Shown here piece by piece: positions 1 through 8,027 of a stretch of DNA of 64,000 bases. The notes below the pieces were generated by a model that saw only the letters and a program-made list of their open reading frames with translations, was not told where the DNA came from and made no database searches. This DNA comes from GCA-2794515 sp033763335. GTDB taxonomy: Bacteria; Chloroflexota; Anaerolineae; Aggregatilineales; Phototrophicaceae. Within the stretch, counting starts at the first letter, position 1. Every line of letters begins with the position of its first letter. The position numbers and the translations under genes are program-made. The stretch is from contig JANRKU010000161.1 of assembly GCA_033763335.1 (NCBI GenBank), positions 1 through 64,000 of the forward strand. The letters are read 5' to 3'.

Positions 1-1518
1 GATTTTCCGACCATTCTCATTCGTACCCCCTATGGGCGCAACCATCTCAATAGCAATTTTGGCTGGTATATGGAATTTGTGGGCAATCGGTTTGCAGAGC
101 GCGGGTATCATGTGATTATCCAAGATGTGCGGGGCAGATTCGAGTCTGAAGGAGAATTTTCGCCGTATTTTGCAGAACGGGCAGATGCCGAAGCGACCAT
201 CACATGGCTAGAATCACAAGCATGGTTTAATGGTAGCATGGGCATGTGGGGGGGCAGTTATTTGGGCATTACCCAATGGGTGATAGCACCCCATCATGCT
301 ACCATCAAGGCGATTGTGCCTGGCATCACATCATCCGATTTATATCCCATCCTCTATCCCGATGGCGCACTCGATTTGGGGTTGGCAATGCGCTGGATGT
401 CCGTTTTTGAACAACTTGATAAACTGAGAGGAAAGCCTCTCATTTATTCACTAACATTTTGGCAAAATGTTGAGCGCAGGGCAAAAAAAGCCTTTGACCA
501 TTTGCCCGTTTCTGATGATGATACCATTTCATTTGATAAACGCATTGATTATTTTCGCATGTGGATAGATAATGCCGACCCTGCCACCCCTGTATGGGAA
601 GAGATGCACCAGCCTCATATCCTGAATCAGATGAACGCGCCTGTGCATCTGATTGGCGGATGGTATGATTTTTTCTTGCGTGGGACATTGAAAGATTATG
701 AACAATTACGGATACTCGGCAAAAATCCTTATTTGACCATTGGGGCAGGGAATCACTTTAGCACGATTCTTAGTATGATTGAATTACAAGAGGGGCTTTC
801 GTGGTTTGATGCTCATCTAAAAGGACGAACTGAACCATTACGCGAAAAGCCTGTGCGTGTATATATTATGGGGCGCAAAGAATGGCGTGATTATGATGTT
901 TTTCCGCCACATGAGGCGAAATCTGTCCCGTTTTATTTGCATAGTGGGGGGCGCTTATCCACCGATTTTCCACAAAATGAGCATCCCGATAGCTATATAT
1001 ATGACCCCAAAAACCCGACCCCCTATATTGGTGGGACACAATTTAATTTGTTGGATGTGGGCAAGCGCAATAATTGGCGCATAGAACGCCGTGAGGATGT
1101 GTTGGTTTATACCAGCGCCCCATTAGAAGCCCCACTAGAGGTTATTGGCTATGTGCGCCTGCAATTGGTCGTCACATCCGATGCGCCATGTGTAGATTTT
1201 TATGGACGGTTATGCGATGTGCATCCCAAGGGCAAATCCTATAACGTGTGTGATGGGTTGGTGCGGATTTTTGCCAAAGATGTTATCCCCCAAGCCGATG
1301 GAACATGGTGCATTGAGGTAGATATGTGGGCGACTGCACATTGTTTTTTGCCCAATCATCACATTCGGCTACAAATTGCCAGCGCCGCCCATCCGAGATG
1401 GCTAAGAAATTTGTGTGTTGATGAACCATTTGCCACCGCCACTACCAGCCAAAAAGCACAACAGAAAATTTTTCATGATGAACTTCACCCTTCTGCACTG
1501 ATTTTGCCGATAATTTAA
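1..1518 (+). CDS. CocE/NonD-family serine hydrolase (5' end missing)
   Basis: The reading frame is open from base 1, and the first residues (DFPTILIRTPYGR) already match the start of the X-Pro dipeptidyl-peptidase/CocE core, so the true start lies outside the window. 505 codons are visible. The nucleophile motif GMWGGSYLG places the catalytic Ser at bases 256-258. GGWYDFFLRG is the expected acid segment and GAGNHFS the expected His segment. After about residue 300 comes a beta-rich part typical of the C-terminal jelly-roll domain (PepX_C). Family members hydrolyse acyl esters, amides or dipeptides; the substrate here cannot be told. It appears cytoplasmic, although an N-terminal signal could be missing. 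It ends about 130 bp before the histidine kinase gene, which has its own putative promoter. Confidence 0.85.
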   Translation, partial: DFPTILIRTPYGRNHLNSNFGWYMEFVGNRFAERGYHVIIQDVRGRFESEGEFSPYFAERADAEATITWLESQAWFNGSMGMWGGSYLGITQWVIAPHHATIKAIVPGITSSDLYPILYPDGALDLGLAMRWMSVFEQLDKLRGKPLIYSLTFWQNVERRAKKAFDHLPVSDDDTISFDKRIDYFRMWIDNADPATPVWEEMHQPHILNQMNAPVHLIGGWYDFFLRGTLKDYEQLRILGKNPYLTIGAGNHFSTILSMIELQEGLSWFDAHLKGRTEPLREKPVRVYIMGRKEWRDYDVFPPHEAKSVPFYLHSGGRLSTDFPQNEHPDSYIYDPKNPTPYIGGTQFNLLDVGKRNNWRIERREDVLVYTSAPLEAPLEVIGYVRLQLVVTSDAPCVDFYGRLCDVHPKGKSYNVCDGLVRIFAKDVIPQADGTWCIEVDMWATAHCFLPNHHIRLQIASAAHPRWLRNLCVDEPFATATTSQKAQQKIFHDELHPSALILPII

Positions 1519-1580
1519 CCGAATGCAAATTTAATTACAACTTGTGTAAAAAGTCACTTATTTAATCTCACACCAATGTG

Positions 1581-1608
1581 TTGAAATTATCGCTATGTGG
1601 GTTATAAT
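1581..1608 (+). promoter_or_regulatory. Putative sigma70-type promoter for the histidine kinase gene
   Basis: TTGAAA (1581-1586), a 16-bp spacer and a perfect TATAAT (1603-1608) lie 45 bp upstream of the kinase ATG. An AAGG ribosome-binding site precedes a T-run before the start. The motifs are seen; activity is inferred. Confidence 0.5.
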
Positions 1609-1652
1609 TAAAAAAATTCTGCTCCTTTATTAAATAAAAAGGCGTTTTTTTT

Positions 1653-3182
1653 ATGAGTTATATATCCTCTCATGAACTAGAAACACCGTTAGATGCTGGT
1701 CAAGAAATTCCTACCAACATAGATTTTGCCACAGAAGTCAAGGCAGACCGTCTGAGTTTGCTCTCCCTCATCACTGCGTATGGATCAATTGGGTTGGTTA
1801 TCATTATGCTGACCATCATTGTCTCTGCAAAAGTGAGCCAGTTCATTTGGATATACGCGCCACTAACATTAGGGATAGGGAGTTTTATCACCCGCTTCTT
1901 GTTACGACGCAAATTATTCGATTTTTCTGCCGTGTTTTATGTCTTGACATTGGTCGCCGCGATGACGGTGGCAATGTTGGATAAAGACCCACAAGCCATG
2001 CAAGTTTTACCATTTATTTTTGTGATGATTATTTTTGTCGGTGGGTTGCTCATTCGTCCGCAAATCACCTTACTATTGGCGCTGGTTTGTGCTGTTTTAT
2101 TAGTGGCTGTGCCAGCCGTTAGTACGGGTAGCTTTGCCTTTTTTGGTGTATCACAATTTTTTGCTATTATTCTCATCTTTTTAAGTGCGTTGCTCTCTAT
2201 TCAAGCCACTGGTGAATTATATAGTGTGACAGAATGGGCGCTTTTGAATTACCGCAAGGAAAGTCAAACGAATCAGGCATTGTTTGATAACCGCGAAAAA
2301 TTGCAACGAAGCCTCAAGCGGAGTGAAGTCTTGGCAGAAGAATTAAGCCTGTCCAATGTGGAACTTGAAGAAGCTCGCAAAACCGCCGAAGCCGCCAAGA
2401 ATTTTCGTGGGCAATTTTTGGCAAATATGAGCCATGAACTCCGTACACCCCTGAACGCCATCATTGGTTTTAGCGAGACCATGCTCAAATTCCCCATCAT
2501 GTATGATAACGAAGAATTGCCAGAAGCCTATAAAGCCGACCTCAACCAAATTTTTAATAGTGGTCGTCAATTGCTCCATCTCATCAACGACATCTTAGAC
2601 CTTGCGCGGGTTGATGCGGGCAAGCTCGAAATTTATATGCAACGGGTACAACTCAAACCCGTGATTGATGCCGTGATGGGGACAGCGCGTGGGTTACTTG
2701 GAGAGAAACAAGTGCAACTCAAGGGTAACATTCCAGACCCTCTGCCAGAAGTGTGGGCAGATGAGTCGCGGGTGCGCCAAGTGTTGCTGAACCTCTATAG
2801 TAATGCTGTCAAATTCACCAACGAAGGCTCTATTACACTAACGGTTCAAGAAGTCCCCGATGGCGTACAATTTAGCTTAAGTGATACCGGTGCAGGAATC
2901 CCCGCAGACCAGTTTGATGTTATTTTTGAGGAATTTAGACAAGTACGCGGACAAACCCGCCCCACACAGGCAGGGTCTGGTTTGGGCTTGCCTATCTCTC
3001 GGCGTTTATTGGAATTGATGAACGGACGTATTTGGATGGAGAGCGAAGTAGGGAAGGGGTCTACCTTCCACTTTGTTTTGCAACCCTATCAAAAATCCAA
3101 ATTCGAGACGATGGAGACTACGACTACATTAGGAGTAGATGGCTCATCATCGTCCACCATCCAAACCCCTCAGGAGGCGTAA
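1653..3182 (+). CDS. Membrane-bound sensor histidine kinase
   Basis: 509 aa. Residues about 37-185 form five or six hydrophobic segments (apparently a 5-6 TM integral sensor with no large extracytoplasmic domain). A charged helix or coiled coil follows (about 200-250). The HisKA H-box (FLANMSHELRTPLNA) puts the phosphorylated His at residue 261. The ATPase domain shows an N-box (VLLNLYSNAVKFT), a G1 box (LSDTGAGI) and a G2 box (GSGLGLPISRRLLELM), so catalysis looks intact. The C-terminus is a short Thr/Ser-rich tail. It is followed after 3 bp by a response regulator gene, and a second receiver gene lies just downstream, so it likely feeds one or both. The signal sensed is unknown. Confidence 0.92.
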   Translation: MSYISSHELETPLDAGQEIPTNIDFATEVKADRLSLLSLITAYGSIGLVIIMLTIIVSAKVSQFIWIYAPLTLGIGSFITRFLLRRKLFDFSAVFYVLTLVAAMTVAMLDKDPQAMQVLPFIFVMIIFVGGLLIRPQITLLLALVCAVLLVAVPAVSTGSFAFFGVSQFFAIILIFLSALLSIQATGELYSVTEWALLNYRKESQTNQALFDNREKLQRSLKRSEVLAEELSLSNVELEEARKTAEAAKNFRGQFLANMSHELRTPLNAIIGFSETMLKFPIMYDNEELPEAYKADLNQIFNSGRQLLHLINDILDLARVDAGKLEIYMQRVQLKPVIDAVMGTARGLLGEKQVQLKGNIPDPLPEVWADESRVRQVLLNLYSNAVKFTNEGSITLTVQEVPDGVQFSLSDTGAGIPADQFDVIFEEFRQVRGQTRPTQAGSGLGLPISRRLLELMNGRIWMESEVGKGSTFHFVLQPYQKSKFETMETTTTLGVDGSSSSTIQTPQEA

Positions 3183-3185
3183 CTG

Positions 3186-4070
3186 ATGCGTATCTTATAC
3201 GTAGAAGATAATCCCGCCAATGTCTCTCTTGTCAAAAGAGTGGCGCGGGAACATGAATTGACGAATTATATAGATGGAGAAGAAGCACTACGCAACTTTG
3301 CTAAAGATAACCCCGAATTGGTCTTGATGGATATTCAGCTAACTGGGCGTTTAAGCGGGTTGGATGTGGTGCGTGAATTGCGACAACAAGGTTATACCGT
3401 GCCGATTATCGCAGTGACGGCGTATGCCATGATTGGCGATAGGGAGCGTTGTTTGGCGGCAGGTTGTGATGATTATATGGCAAAACCACTGCCTATCCCC
3501 GATTTATTGCGTTTATTTGAGCGTCGTAAACAAGAATTGGCAGAATTAGCCGCCGCAACCCTATTGGCATCGGCTACGCCAGAAGTGAAAGCCGAAATGC
3601 CCATTGTGGTGGATGCAACACCAAGCACATCACCCACGCCAGAGGTGAAAGCTGAAACGCCCATTGTGGTGGATGTAACACCAACTACATCACCAATCCC
3701 AGAGGTGAAAGCCGAAACGCCTATTGTGGTGGATGCTAAACCAGTCATCCTATCCACACCAGAGGTTAAAGACGAAATTCTTGTTGTAGACGAACAAGAG
3801 ACACAACCAATTATCTTGCCCACACCAGAGGTGAAAGCCGAAACGCCTATTGTGGCGGAGACAAAACCAAGCACACCACCTACATCAGAGGTCAAAGCCG
3901 AAACGCCTATTGTGGCGGAGACAAAACCAAGCATACCCCCCACGCCAGAGGTGAAAGCAGAAACGCCCGTTGTGGCGGAGACAAAACCAAGCACACCACC
4001 CACATCAGAGGTCAAAGCCGAAACCCCTGTTGTGGCAGATATACCAAAATCGGATGATAAACCCCAATAA
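3186..4070 (+). CDS. Response regulator receiver with a repetitive Pro/Val/Lys/Glu tail
   Basis: 294 aa. Residues 1-120 are a CheY-like receiver: acidic pair E7-D8, phosphoacceptor D49 (LVLMDIQLTG), switch Thr in AVTAYA and K100 (DDYMAKP). It lacks an output domain. From about residue 132 it consists of eight copies of a roughly 20-residue unit resembling PEVKAETPIVVDATPSTSP, which is low-complexity and rich in Pro, Thr, Val, Lys and Glu. The tail is probably extended and may act as a spacer or protein-interaction stalk. The gene starts 3 bp after the histidine kinase stop, which indicates a two-component operon. Confidence 0.88.
   Translation: MRILYVEDNPANVSLVKRVAREHELTNYIDGEEALRNFAKDNPELVLMDIQLTGRLSGLDVVRELRQQGYTVPIIAVTAYAMIGDRERCLAAGCDDYMAKPLPIPDLLRLFERRKQELAELAAATLLASATPEVKAEMPIVVDATPSTSPTPEVKAETPIVVDVTPTTSPIPEVKAETPIVVDAKPVILSTPEVKDEILVVDEQETQPIILPTPEVKAETPIVAETKPSTPPTSEVKAETPIVAETKPSIPPTPEVKAETPVVAETKPSTPPTSEVKAETPVVADIPKSDDKPQ
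3579..4050 (+). repeat. In-frame 60-bp tandem repeat inside the response regulator gene
   Basis: Eight units begin at 3579, 3639, 3699, 3759, 3825, 3885, 3945 and 4005, each starting with CCAGAGGTGAAAG or TCAGAGGTCAAAG. All are 60 bp except the fourth (66 bp). Units five to seven are almost identical at DNA level, which points to recent unequal exchange; the first four have diverged more. All lengths are multiples of three, so the frame is kept. Confidence 0.93.
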
Positions 4071-4108
4071 AGAGGGCGAGGGTAACAGTAAGATATTACT
4101 ACGAGGTG

Positions 4109-4137
4109 TTGACAGAATTTTAAGAAAACTTTAAGAT
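4109..4137 (+). promoter_or_regulatory. Putative sigma70-type promoter for the stand-alone receiver gene
   Basis: A perfect TTGACA (4109-4114), 17-bp spacer and TAAGAT (4132-4137) lie about 40 bp upstream of the ATG at 4177. AAGGA just before the ATG is the ribosome-binding site. This suggests the receiver gene can be transcribed apart from the kinase operon. Confidence 0.55.
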
Positions 4138-4176
4138 GATTAGAAATAAACAAATATCTTTTTTAAGGACTTTCTG

Positions 4177-4623
4177 ATGACCGAAAAAATAGCCCTTGTA
4201 ATAGATGACACCCCCGCTAACCGTGATTTTTTGGAACGTCTCATGATGATGGCGGGGTTTAAGATTGTTGGGGCTTCTAGTGGCAAGGCGGCTCTGGAAC
4301 AGGCAGATGCTTTAGAAACCCTCACCATTGCGCTCATAGATATGGAACTGCCAGATGCTAACGGTTTGCAATTGACAACTGACCTGCGTAAACGCTTTCC
4401 AGACGCATACCTTGTAGTCGCTACGATGCACGATGAACGTGCGCTTATGCAAAGTGTATTAGAGAAGGGGGGAAATTGCTTTTTGGTTAAGCCACATGGT
4501 TTTATGGAATTATTTAAGCGATTGACCACCACCAGCATGGAGGAACTGCTCAAAACACCGTATACCGTGATTGACCATTTTGGTCCGCGTGTTTTTACGC
4601 CACTGAGCAGTTCTAGTACATAA
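4177..4623 (+). CDS. Single-domain response regulator (receiver only)
   Basis: 148 aa. The CheY-like receiver has the acidic pair D10-D11, phosphoacceptor D55 (ALIDMELPDANG), Thr at 83 (VVATMHD) and K105 (FLVKPHG). After the receiver comes only a roughly 30-residue tail with no recognisable output domain. It lies downstream of the kinase/regulator pair and has its own putative promoter. It convergently abuts another receiver gene on the minus strand, separated by 2 bp. Likely roles are phosphorelay intermediate or a protein-interaction regulator; the partner is not evident. Confidence 0.88.
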   Translation: MTEKIALVIDDTPANRDFLERLMMMAGFKIVGASSGKAALEQADALETLTIALIDMELPDANGLQLTTDLRKRFPDAYLVVATMHDERALMQSVLEKGGNCFLVKPHGFMELFKRLTTTSMEELLKTPYTVIDHFGPRVFTPLSSSST

Positions 4624-4625
4624 TT

Positions 4626-4982
4626 TTAGACCTTAGATAGGGCGTTTTCTAAATGGCTCAAGGTAAATGGCTTGAGCAAAAATTGGTTTGCGCCCGCCCC
4701 AATCGCATTTTTCTCATCTACTTTGGAGCCACTAATGATGATGATGTGAGTATGTTTCCATTGCTCACTCTGTTTGAGTTGGGTGACTAATTCTAATCCA
4801 TCCATGTGGGGCATACTTAGGTCAGAAATGATGACATCAGGGGTTACAATGTGGTTATTAAGCATCTCCAACCCCTTTTGTCCATCTGTTGCCAGATAGA
4901 CCGTATGATTATGAAATTCAAGCCAATCACGCAAGAGCCGAAGCATATTGAGTTCGTCTTCTACAATGAGGATGTTCGCCAT
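4626..4982 (-). CDS. Single-domain response regulator (CheY-like)
   Basis: 118 aa, essentially one receiver domain. The N-terminus ILIVEDE supplies the acidic pocket, D54 (IISDLSMPHMDG) is the phosphoacceptor, Ser in IIISGS replaces the usual switch Thr, and K104 lies in FLLKPFT. A good AAAGGAT ribosome-binding site precedes the ATG. It is transcribed towards the two plus-strand regulators and away from nothing but proA, which is co-directional and ends 48 bp upstream of this start. Partner kinase unknown. Confidence 0.9.
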   Translation of the reverse strand: MANILIVEDELNMLRLLRDWLEFHNHTVYLATDGQKGLEMLNNHIVTPDVIISDLSMPHMDGLELVTQLKQSEQWKHTHIIIISGSKVDEKNAIGAGANQFLLKPFTLSHLENALSKV

Positions 4983-5029
4983 AAAAAATATCCTTTACTT
5001 ACTTATAAGTGATAATCGGTTTTTTGATG

Positions 5030-6298
5030 CTATGAGCGAATTTGCCCGTCTCCTATAACGACCCATTTATAAGTGGTCAATTCATCGAGTGCCATTGGAC
5101 CACGCGCATGTAATTTTTGGGTGCTAACCGCGACTTCTGCACCAAGTCCTAACGCACCACCATCATTAAAACGGGTGCTGGCGTTCCAAAAAACGGCAGA
5201 CGAATCTACCTCATTCAAAAATTGCATGGCATTATCGGCATTTTGGGTCAAAATGCCATCGGAATGTCCCAAACTATGCTGGCGGATATGAGTCATGGCT
5301 TCATCCATAGAATCTACCACCTTTAAGCCCAATATCAGCGCCATCCATTCGGTATCAAAATCGTCATCCCCTGCGGGTTTGATATTGGCATAACATAAAT
5401 CTTGAATTGTGGACATGGCGCGTTTTTCTGCCCGAAATTCCACCCCAGATGAGACCAATTTATCTACCAAACGGGGCAAAAATTTTGATGCGATATTTTG
5501 ATGAACAAGCACTGTATCGAGTGAATTGCAGACAGATGGACGCGATGTTTTGGCGTTATGGATGATGGCTAATGCCGATGCCACATCTGCCGATTCATCT
5601 ACATATAGATGACAAATGCCTACTCCCCCTGTGATAACAGGGATGGTGCTGTTTTCTTTGCAAAAGCGGTGTAAATCTGCGCCACCGCGTGGGATTATCA
5701 TATCAATAAAATCATGTAATTTGAGCATTTCGCCAACATAACGACGGTCTGTACTGGCAATAAGCTGAATGGCTTCTGCTGGCAGTCCACTTTGGATGAT
5801 GGCTTCTTTCATAACGTTGACCATTGCCATATTGCTTCGTAAAATCTCTTTCCCACCACGTAAAATACAGGCATTGCCCGATTTTAGCGCCAATACTGCC
5901 ACATCAATGGTTACATTGGGGCGGGCTTCATAAATGACACCGATAACGCCAATTGGGGTTCTGCGCCGAGAGACATTCAAGCCATTGGGCAAAACACGTT
6001 CTTCTATTATACGACCAACTGGGTCGGGTAGCGTCTCAACTATTCGTATATCTGCCACAATGCCATCAAGTCGTTTTTGTAGATTGATACGGTCTAAGAG
6101 TGCCTCGCTGGTACCATTGGCACGGGCTTCATCCAAATCGGCACGATTCGCCTCTAATAATTCATCTTTATGAGCCATTAGCGCATCGGCAATACACAAC
6201 AGGGCATTATTTTTTTGTTCAGTGGTAGCTTTGGCGAGGATGTGTCCTGCTTCTTTTGCTTGTTTTGCCAGTTGGATGATGTCCAACGTATCCGTCAT
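5030..6298 (-). CDS. proA: Gamma-glutamyl phosphate reductase (proline biosynthesis)
   Basis: 422 aa from the chosen ATG. An in-frame ATG 18 bp upstream has no ribosome-binding site, whereas GTAGGAG sits 8 bp before this one. It belongs to the aldehyde dehydrogenase superfamily: RRTPIGVIGVIYEARPNVT is the ProA cofactor-binding signature, and the catalytic Cys lies in TSRPSVCNSLDT. It performs NADPH-dependent reduction of gamma-glutamyl phosphate to glutamate semialdehyde, the second step of proline synthesis in the cytoplasm. Its partner proB is also in this window but about 5.4 kb away on the other strand, so the usual proBA operon is split. Full length for the family. Confidence 0.97.
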   Translation of the reverse strand: MTDTLDIIQLAKQAKEAGHILAKATTEQKNNALLCIADALMAHKDELLEANRADLDEARANGTSEALLDRINLQKRLDGIVADIRIVETLPDPVGRIIEERVLPNGLNVSRRRTPIGVIGVIYEARPNVTIDVAVLALKSGNACILRGGKEILRSNMAMVNVMKEAIIQSGLPAEAIQLIASTDRRYVGEMLKLHDFIDMIIPRGGADLHRFCKENSTIPVITGGVGICHLYVDESADVASALAIIHNAKTSRPSVCNSLDTVLVHQNIASKFLPRLVDKLVSSGVEFRAEKRAMSTIQDLCYANIKPAGDDDFDTEWMALILGLKVVDSMDEAMTHIRQHSLGHSDGILTQNADNAMQFLNEVDSSAVFWNASTRFNDGGALGLGAEVAVSTQKLHARGPMALDELTTYKWVVIGDGQIRS

Positions 6299-6334
6299 AA
6301 ATATACTCCTACACACAATTCTTAACCTTCTCTA

Positions 6335-6364
6335 AATATAACCCCACTTGATTGTTTGTGTAAA
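6335..6364 (-). promoter_or_regulatory. Possible promoter in front of proA
   Basis: Read on the minus strand: TTTACA (6364-6359), 18-bp spacer, TATATT (6340-6335), in the 94-bp gap between the ABC permease stop and the proA start. The match is moderate. It would allow proA to be expressed independently of the ABC exporter genes. Confidence 0.35.
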
Positions 6365-6392
6365 TAGGACTTGCTGAGAACTAGACAAAAGG

Positions 6393-7175
6393 TTAGGCGC
6401 TTGCACCTGAATAATGGCGTAACCCCCATATCCATATTAATCTTGAGAGGATAAAAATGGCGATGGCGATGCCCAATGCCAATATCCCCGTCTCGATGGG
6501 CAATTGTCCGATGAGTGCCTGTGCGGGGACGGTGATGGCGAAGGCAATTGGCACAAAAAAGGTGAGGACAAATTGCAACCATGTGGGATAAATAGTGACA
6601 GGATAGCGCCCCGCCTCATACATGCTCTCGAAAATGAACAGGATATTATCTACTTTTATCAACCAGAAGGCGGTGCTTGCCAACATCAGCCAAAAACTAT
6701 AGATGATAATGCCACCTGCGAGGAGCATGAGTAAAAAGGTGAAAATTTGCCCAATGCCGATGGTTGTGGCGGTTTGAATGACCCCAATGGTGATAATGCC
6801 TAACCCCAACACGATGTCGAGTATTTGCCAAATGGCAAATTTCTTGATGCTCACCATGAATTGGGCATCTTGGGGTTTGAGCAGGGTAAAATCCAGCGTG
6901 CCTGCGCGGACTGCTTGCATCAATTCTCCCAAACTGGGGCGGATGATGAATGAAATCACCCCACCGATGAGGGTATATACCCCAATAACGATGAGCAGTT
7001 GATTGGCGCTCCATCCATTAAGGCTATCAGTATGCCCAAAGATGATAGCAATGCCGCCAATGCCAATGACCAGCGATAGGGCAGATTGAATAATTTGCAG
7101 AAAAAAATTGGCGCGATATTCTAATTCGCTGAGGGCATTGACCTTGAGTGATAATCCGATTAACCGAAAAAACAT
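6393..7175 (-). CDS. ABC-2 type permease, second subunit
   Basis: 260 aa with about six hydrophobic segments and the layout of the ABC-2 (DUF990-like) permease family: an N-terminal amphipathic segment (LSELEYRANFFLQ), then paired membrane spans with a short FDFTLLKPQDAQF-like cytoplasmic loop. It is the last gene of a three-gene exporter set (ATPase, permease, permease) and starts 3 bp after the preceding permease stop. The two permeases have similar length and topology and probably form a heterodimeric channel. The cargo is unknown; members of this family are linked to lipid, drug or polysaccharide export. Confidence 0.85.
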   Translation of the reverse strand: MFFRLIGLSLKVNALSELEYRANFFLQIIQSALSLVIGIGGIAIIFGHTDSLNGWSANQLLIVIGVYTLIGGVISFIIRPSLGELMQAVRAGTLDFTLLKPQDAQFMVSIKKFAIWQILDIVLGLGIITIGVIQTATTIGIGQIFTFLLMLLAGGIIIYSFWLMLASTAFWLIKVDNILFIFESMYEAGRYPVTIYPTWLQFVLTFFVPIAFAITVPAQALIGQLPIETGILALGIAIAIFILSRLIWIWGLRHYSGASA

Positions 7176-7178
7176 ATT

Positions 7179-7973
7179 TCACCCTCCTACGGCGCTATAA
7201 CGGCGCACGCTCATTTGCCAAATAGCGATAGCCAGTAGTATGAGTGCGACCACCCATGCGAATTGAATCCCGATACCGACCATCGCATCTTGGGGCGCGA
7301 CCCATCCCAATAAGACCTCTATGGGGAAAGATATTATCCACCGAAACGGCAATATAAAGGCAATTTGCCTCATAAAATCTGGGAGCAATTCAAGCGGGGC
7401 AATCCGCCCAGAAAAAAAGAGCATCATCAAAAAATACATTTGCACCAAAGTGCCATTGCGAGTTGTCCAGAAGGCAGAAAGCCCAACCACCCATCCACCC
7501 AAAAATCCCAATGCACCAGCCAAGCAGATGGCGGGGATGAAACGCAAAATTGCGCCAAAATCGAATTGAAGGGATGGCGAAAATAGCCATGCGAGCAGGA
7601 ACATCGCAGGCAAAATGACCACCATCATCAACAATTTATAAATCCAGTCATTGGTAATGCTTTCATGAATGGGGTGTATGGGACGCACCAAATATTTTGA
7701 TAGTTGCCCCTCGCGCACATACCACTCAATCGTCCAAATATGCCAATTTTGGGTGAGATGACCCACGAGCAATAGGGCGATATAGTATGCGGCGAAATCG
7801 GCTACTGTTAACCCATTCACATCCCCGCCTTGTGAGACAGCGACACTCGTCCATACTGCCAAATAAATGATGGGTTCTAATAATTTTTCGAGCATCCAAA
7901 TTGCTAATGCTAAGGGATATTGTAATTCGACCAGCAATTCGTTACGAATGAGTACCTTGTAGATATTTATCAT
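7179..7973 (-). CDS. ABC-2 type permease, first subunit
   Basis: 264 aa with six predicted membrane spans; it is the same family as the following gene. The loop WYVREGQLSKYLVRPIHP is typical of this permease family (an 'R-G-L-LVRP' element that contacts the ATPase). The ATG lies 50 bp from the ATPase stop, with a palindromic repeat in the gap. It probably dimerises with the downstream permease in the cytoplasmic membrane. Confidence 0.85.
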   Translation of the reverse strand: MINIYKVLIRNELLVELQYPLALAIWMLEKLLEPIIYLAVWTSVAVSQGGDVNGLTVADFAAYYIALLLVGHLTQNWHIWTIEWYVREGQLSKYLVRPIHPIHESITNDWIYKLLMMVVILPAMFLLAWLFSPSLQFDFGAILRFIPAICLAGALGFLGGWVVGLSAFWTTRNGTLVQMYFLMMLFFSGRIAPLELLPDFMRQIAFILPFRWIISFPIEVLLGWVAPQDAMVGIGIQFAWVVALILLAIAIWQMSVRRYSAVGG

Positions 7974-7999
7974 GGCATGTCTATCCTAATCATTATGTT

Positions 8000-8027
8000 G
8001 TAAGGGCGCAATAGGTTGCGCCCTTAC
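8000..8027. repeat. Intergenic palindrome (GTAAGGGCGCAA / TTGCGCCCTTAC)
   Basis: A perfect 12-bp stem with a TAGG loop. Its right arm contains the stop codon (TAA on the minus strand, 8026-8024) of the ABC ATPase gene, so the element seems to have landed at the gene end and now supplies the stop. It belongs to the palindrome family listed elsewhere in the window. Confidence 0.85.

Noticed and set aside
3579..4050. Regular 60-bp repeats as a possible CRISPR array
   Set aside because: Units are contiguous with no unique spacers, all lengths are multiples of three and they are in frame with a receiver domain.
3473..4153. 226-codon minus-strand ORF rich in Ser/Gly/Val/Thr
   Set aside because: It is the antisense of the tandem-repeat tail of the response regulator; repeats keep the opposite frame open by default. 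The sense frame has a receiver domain and correct operon position.
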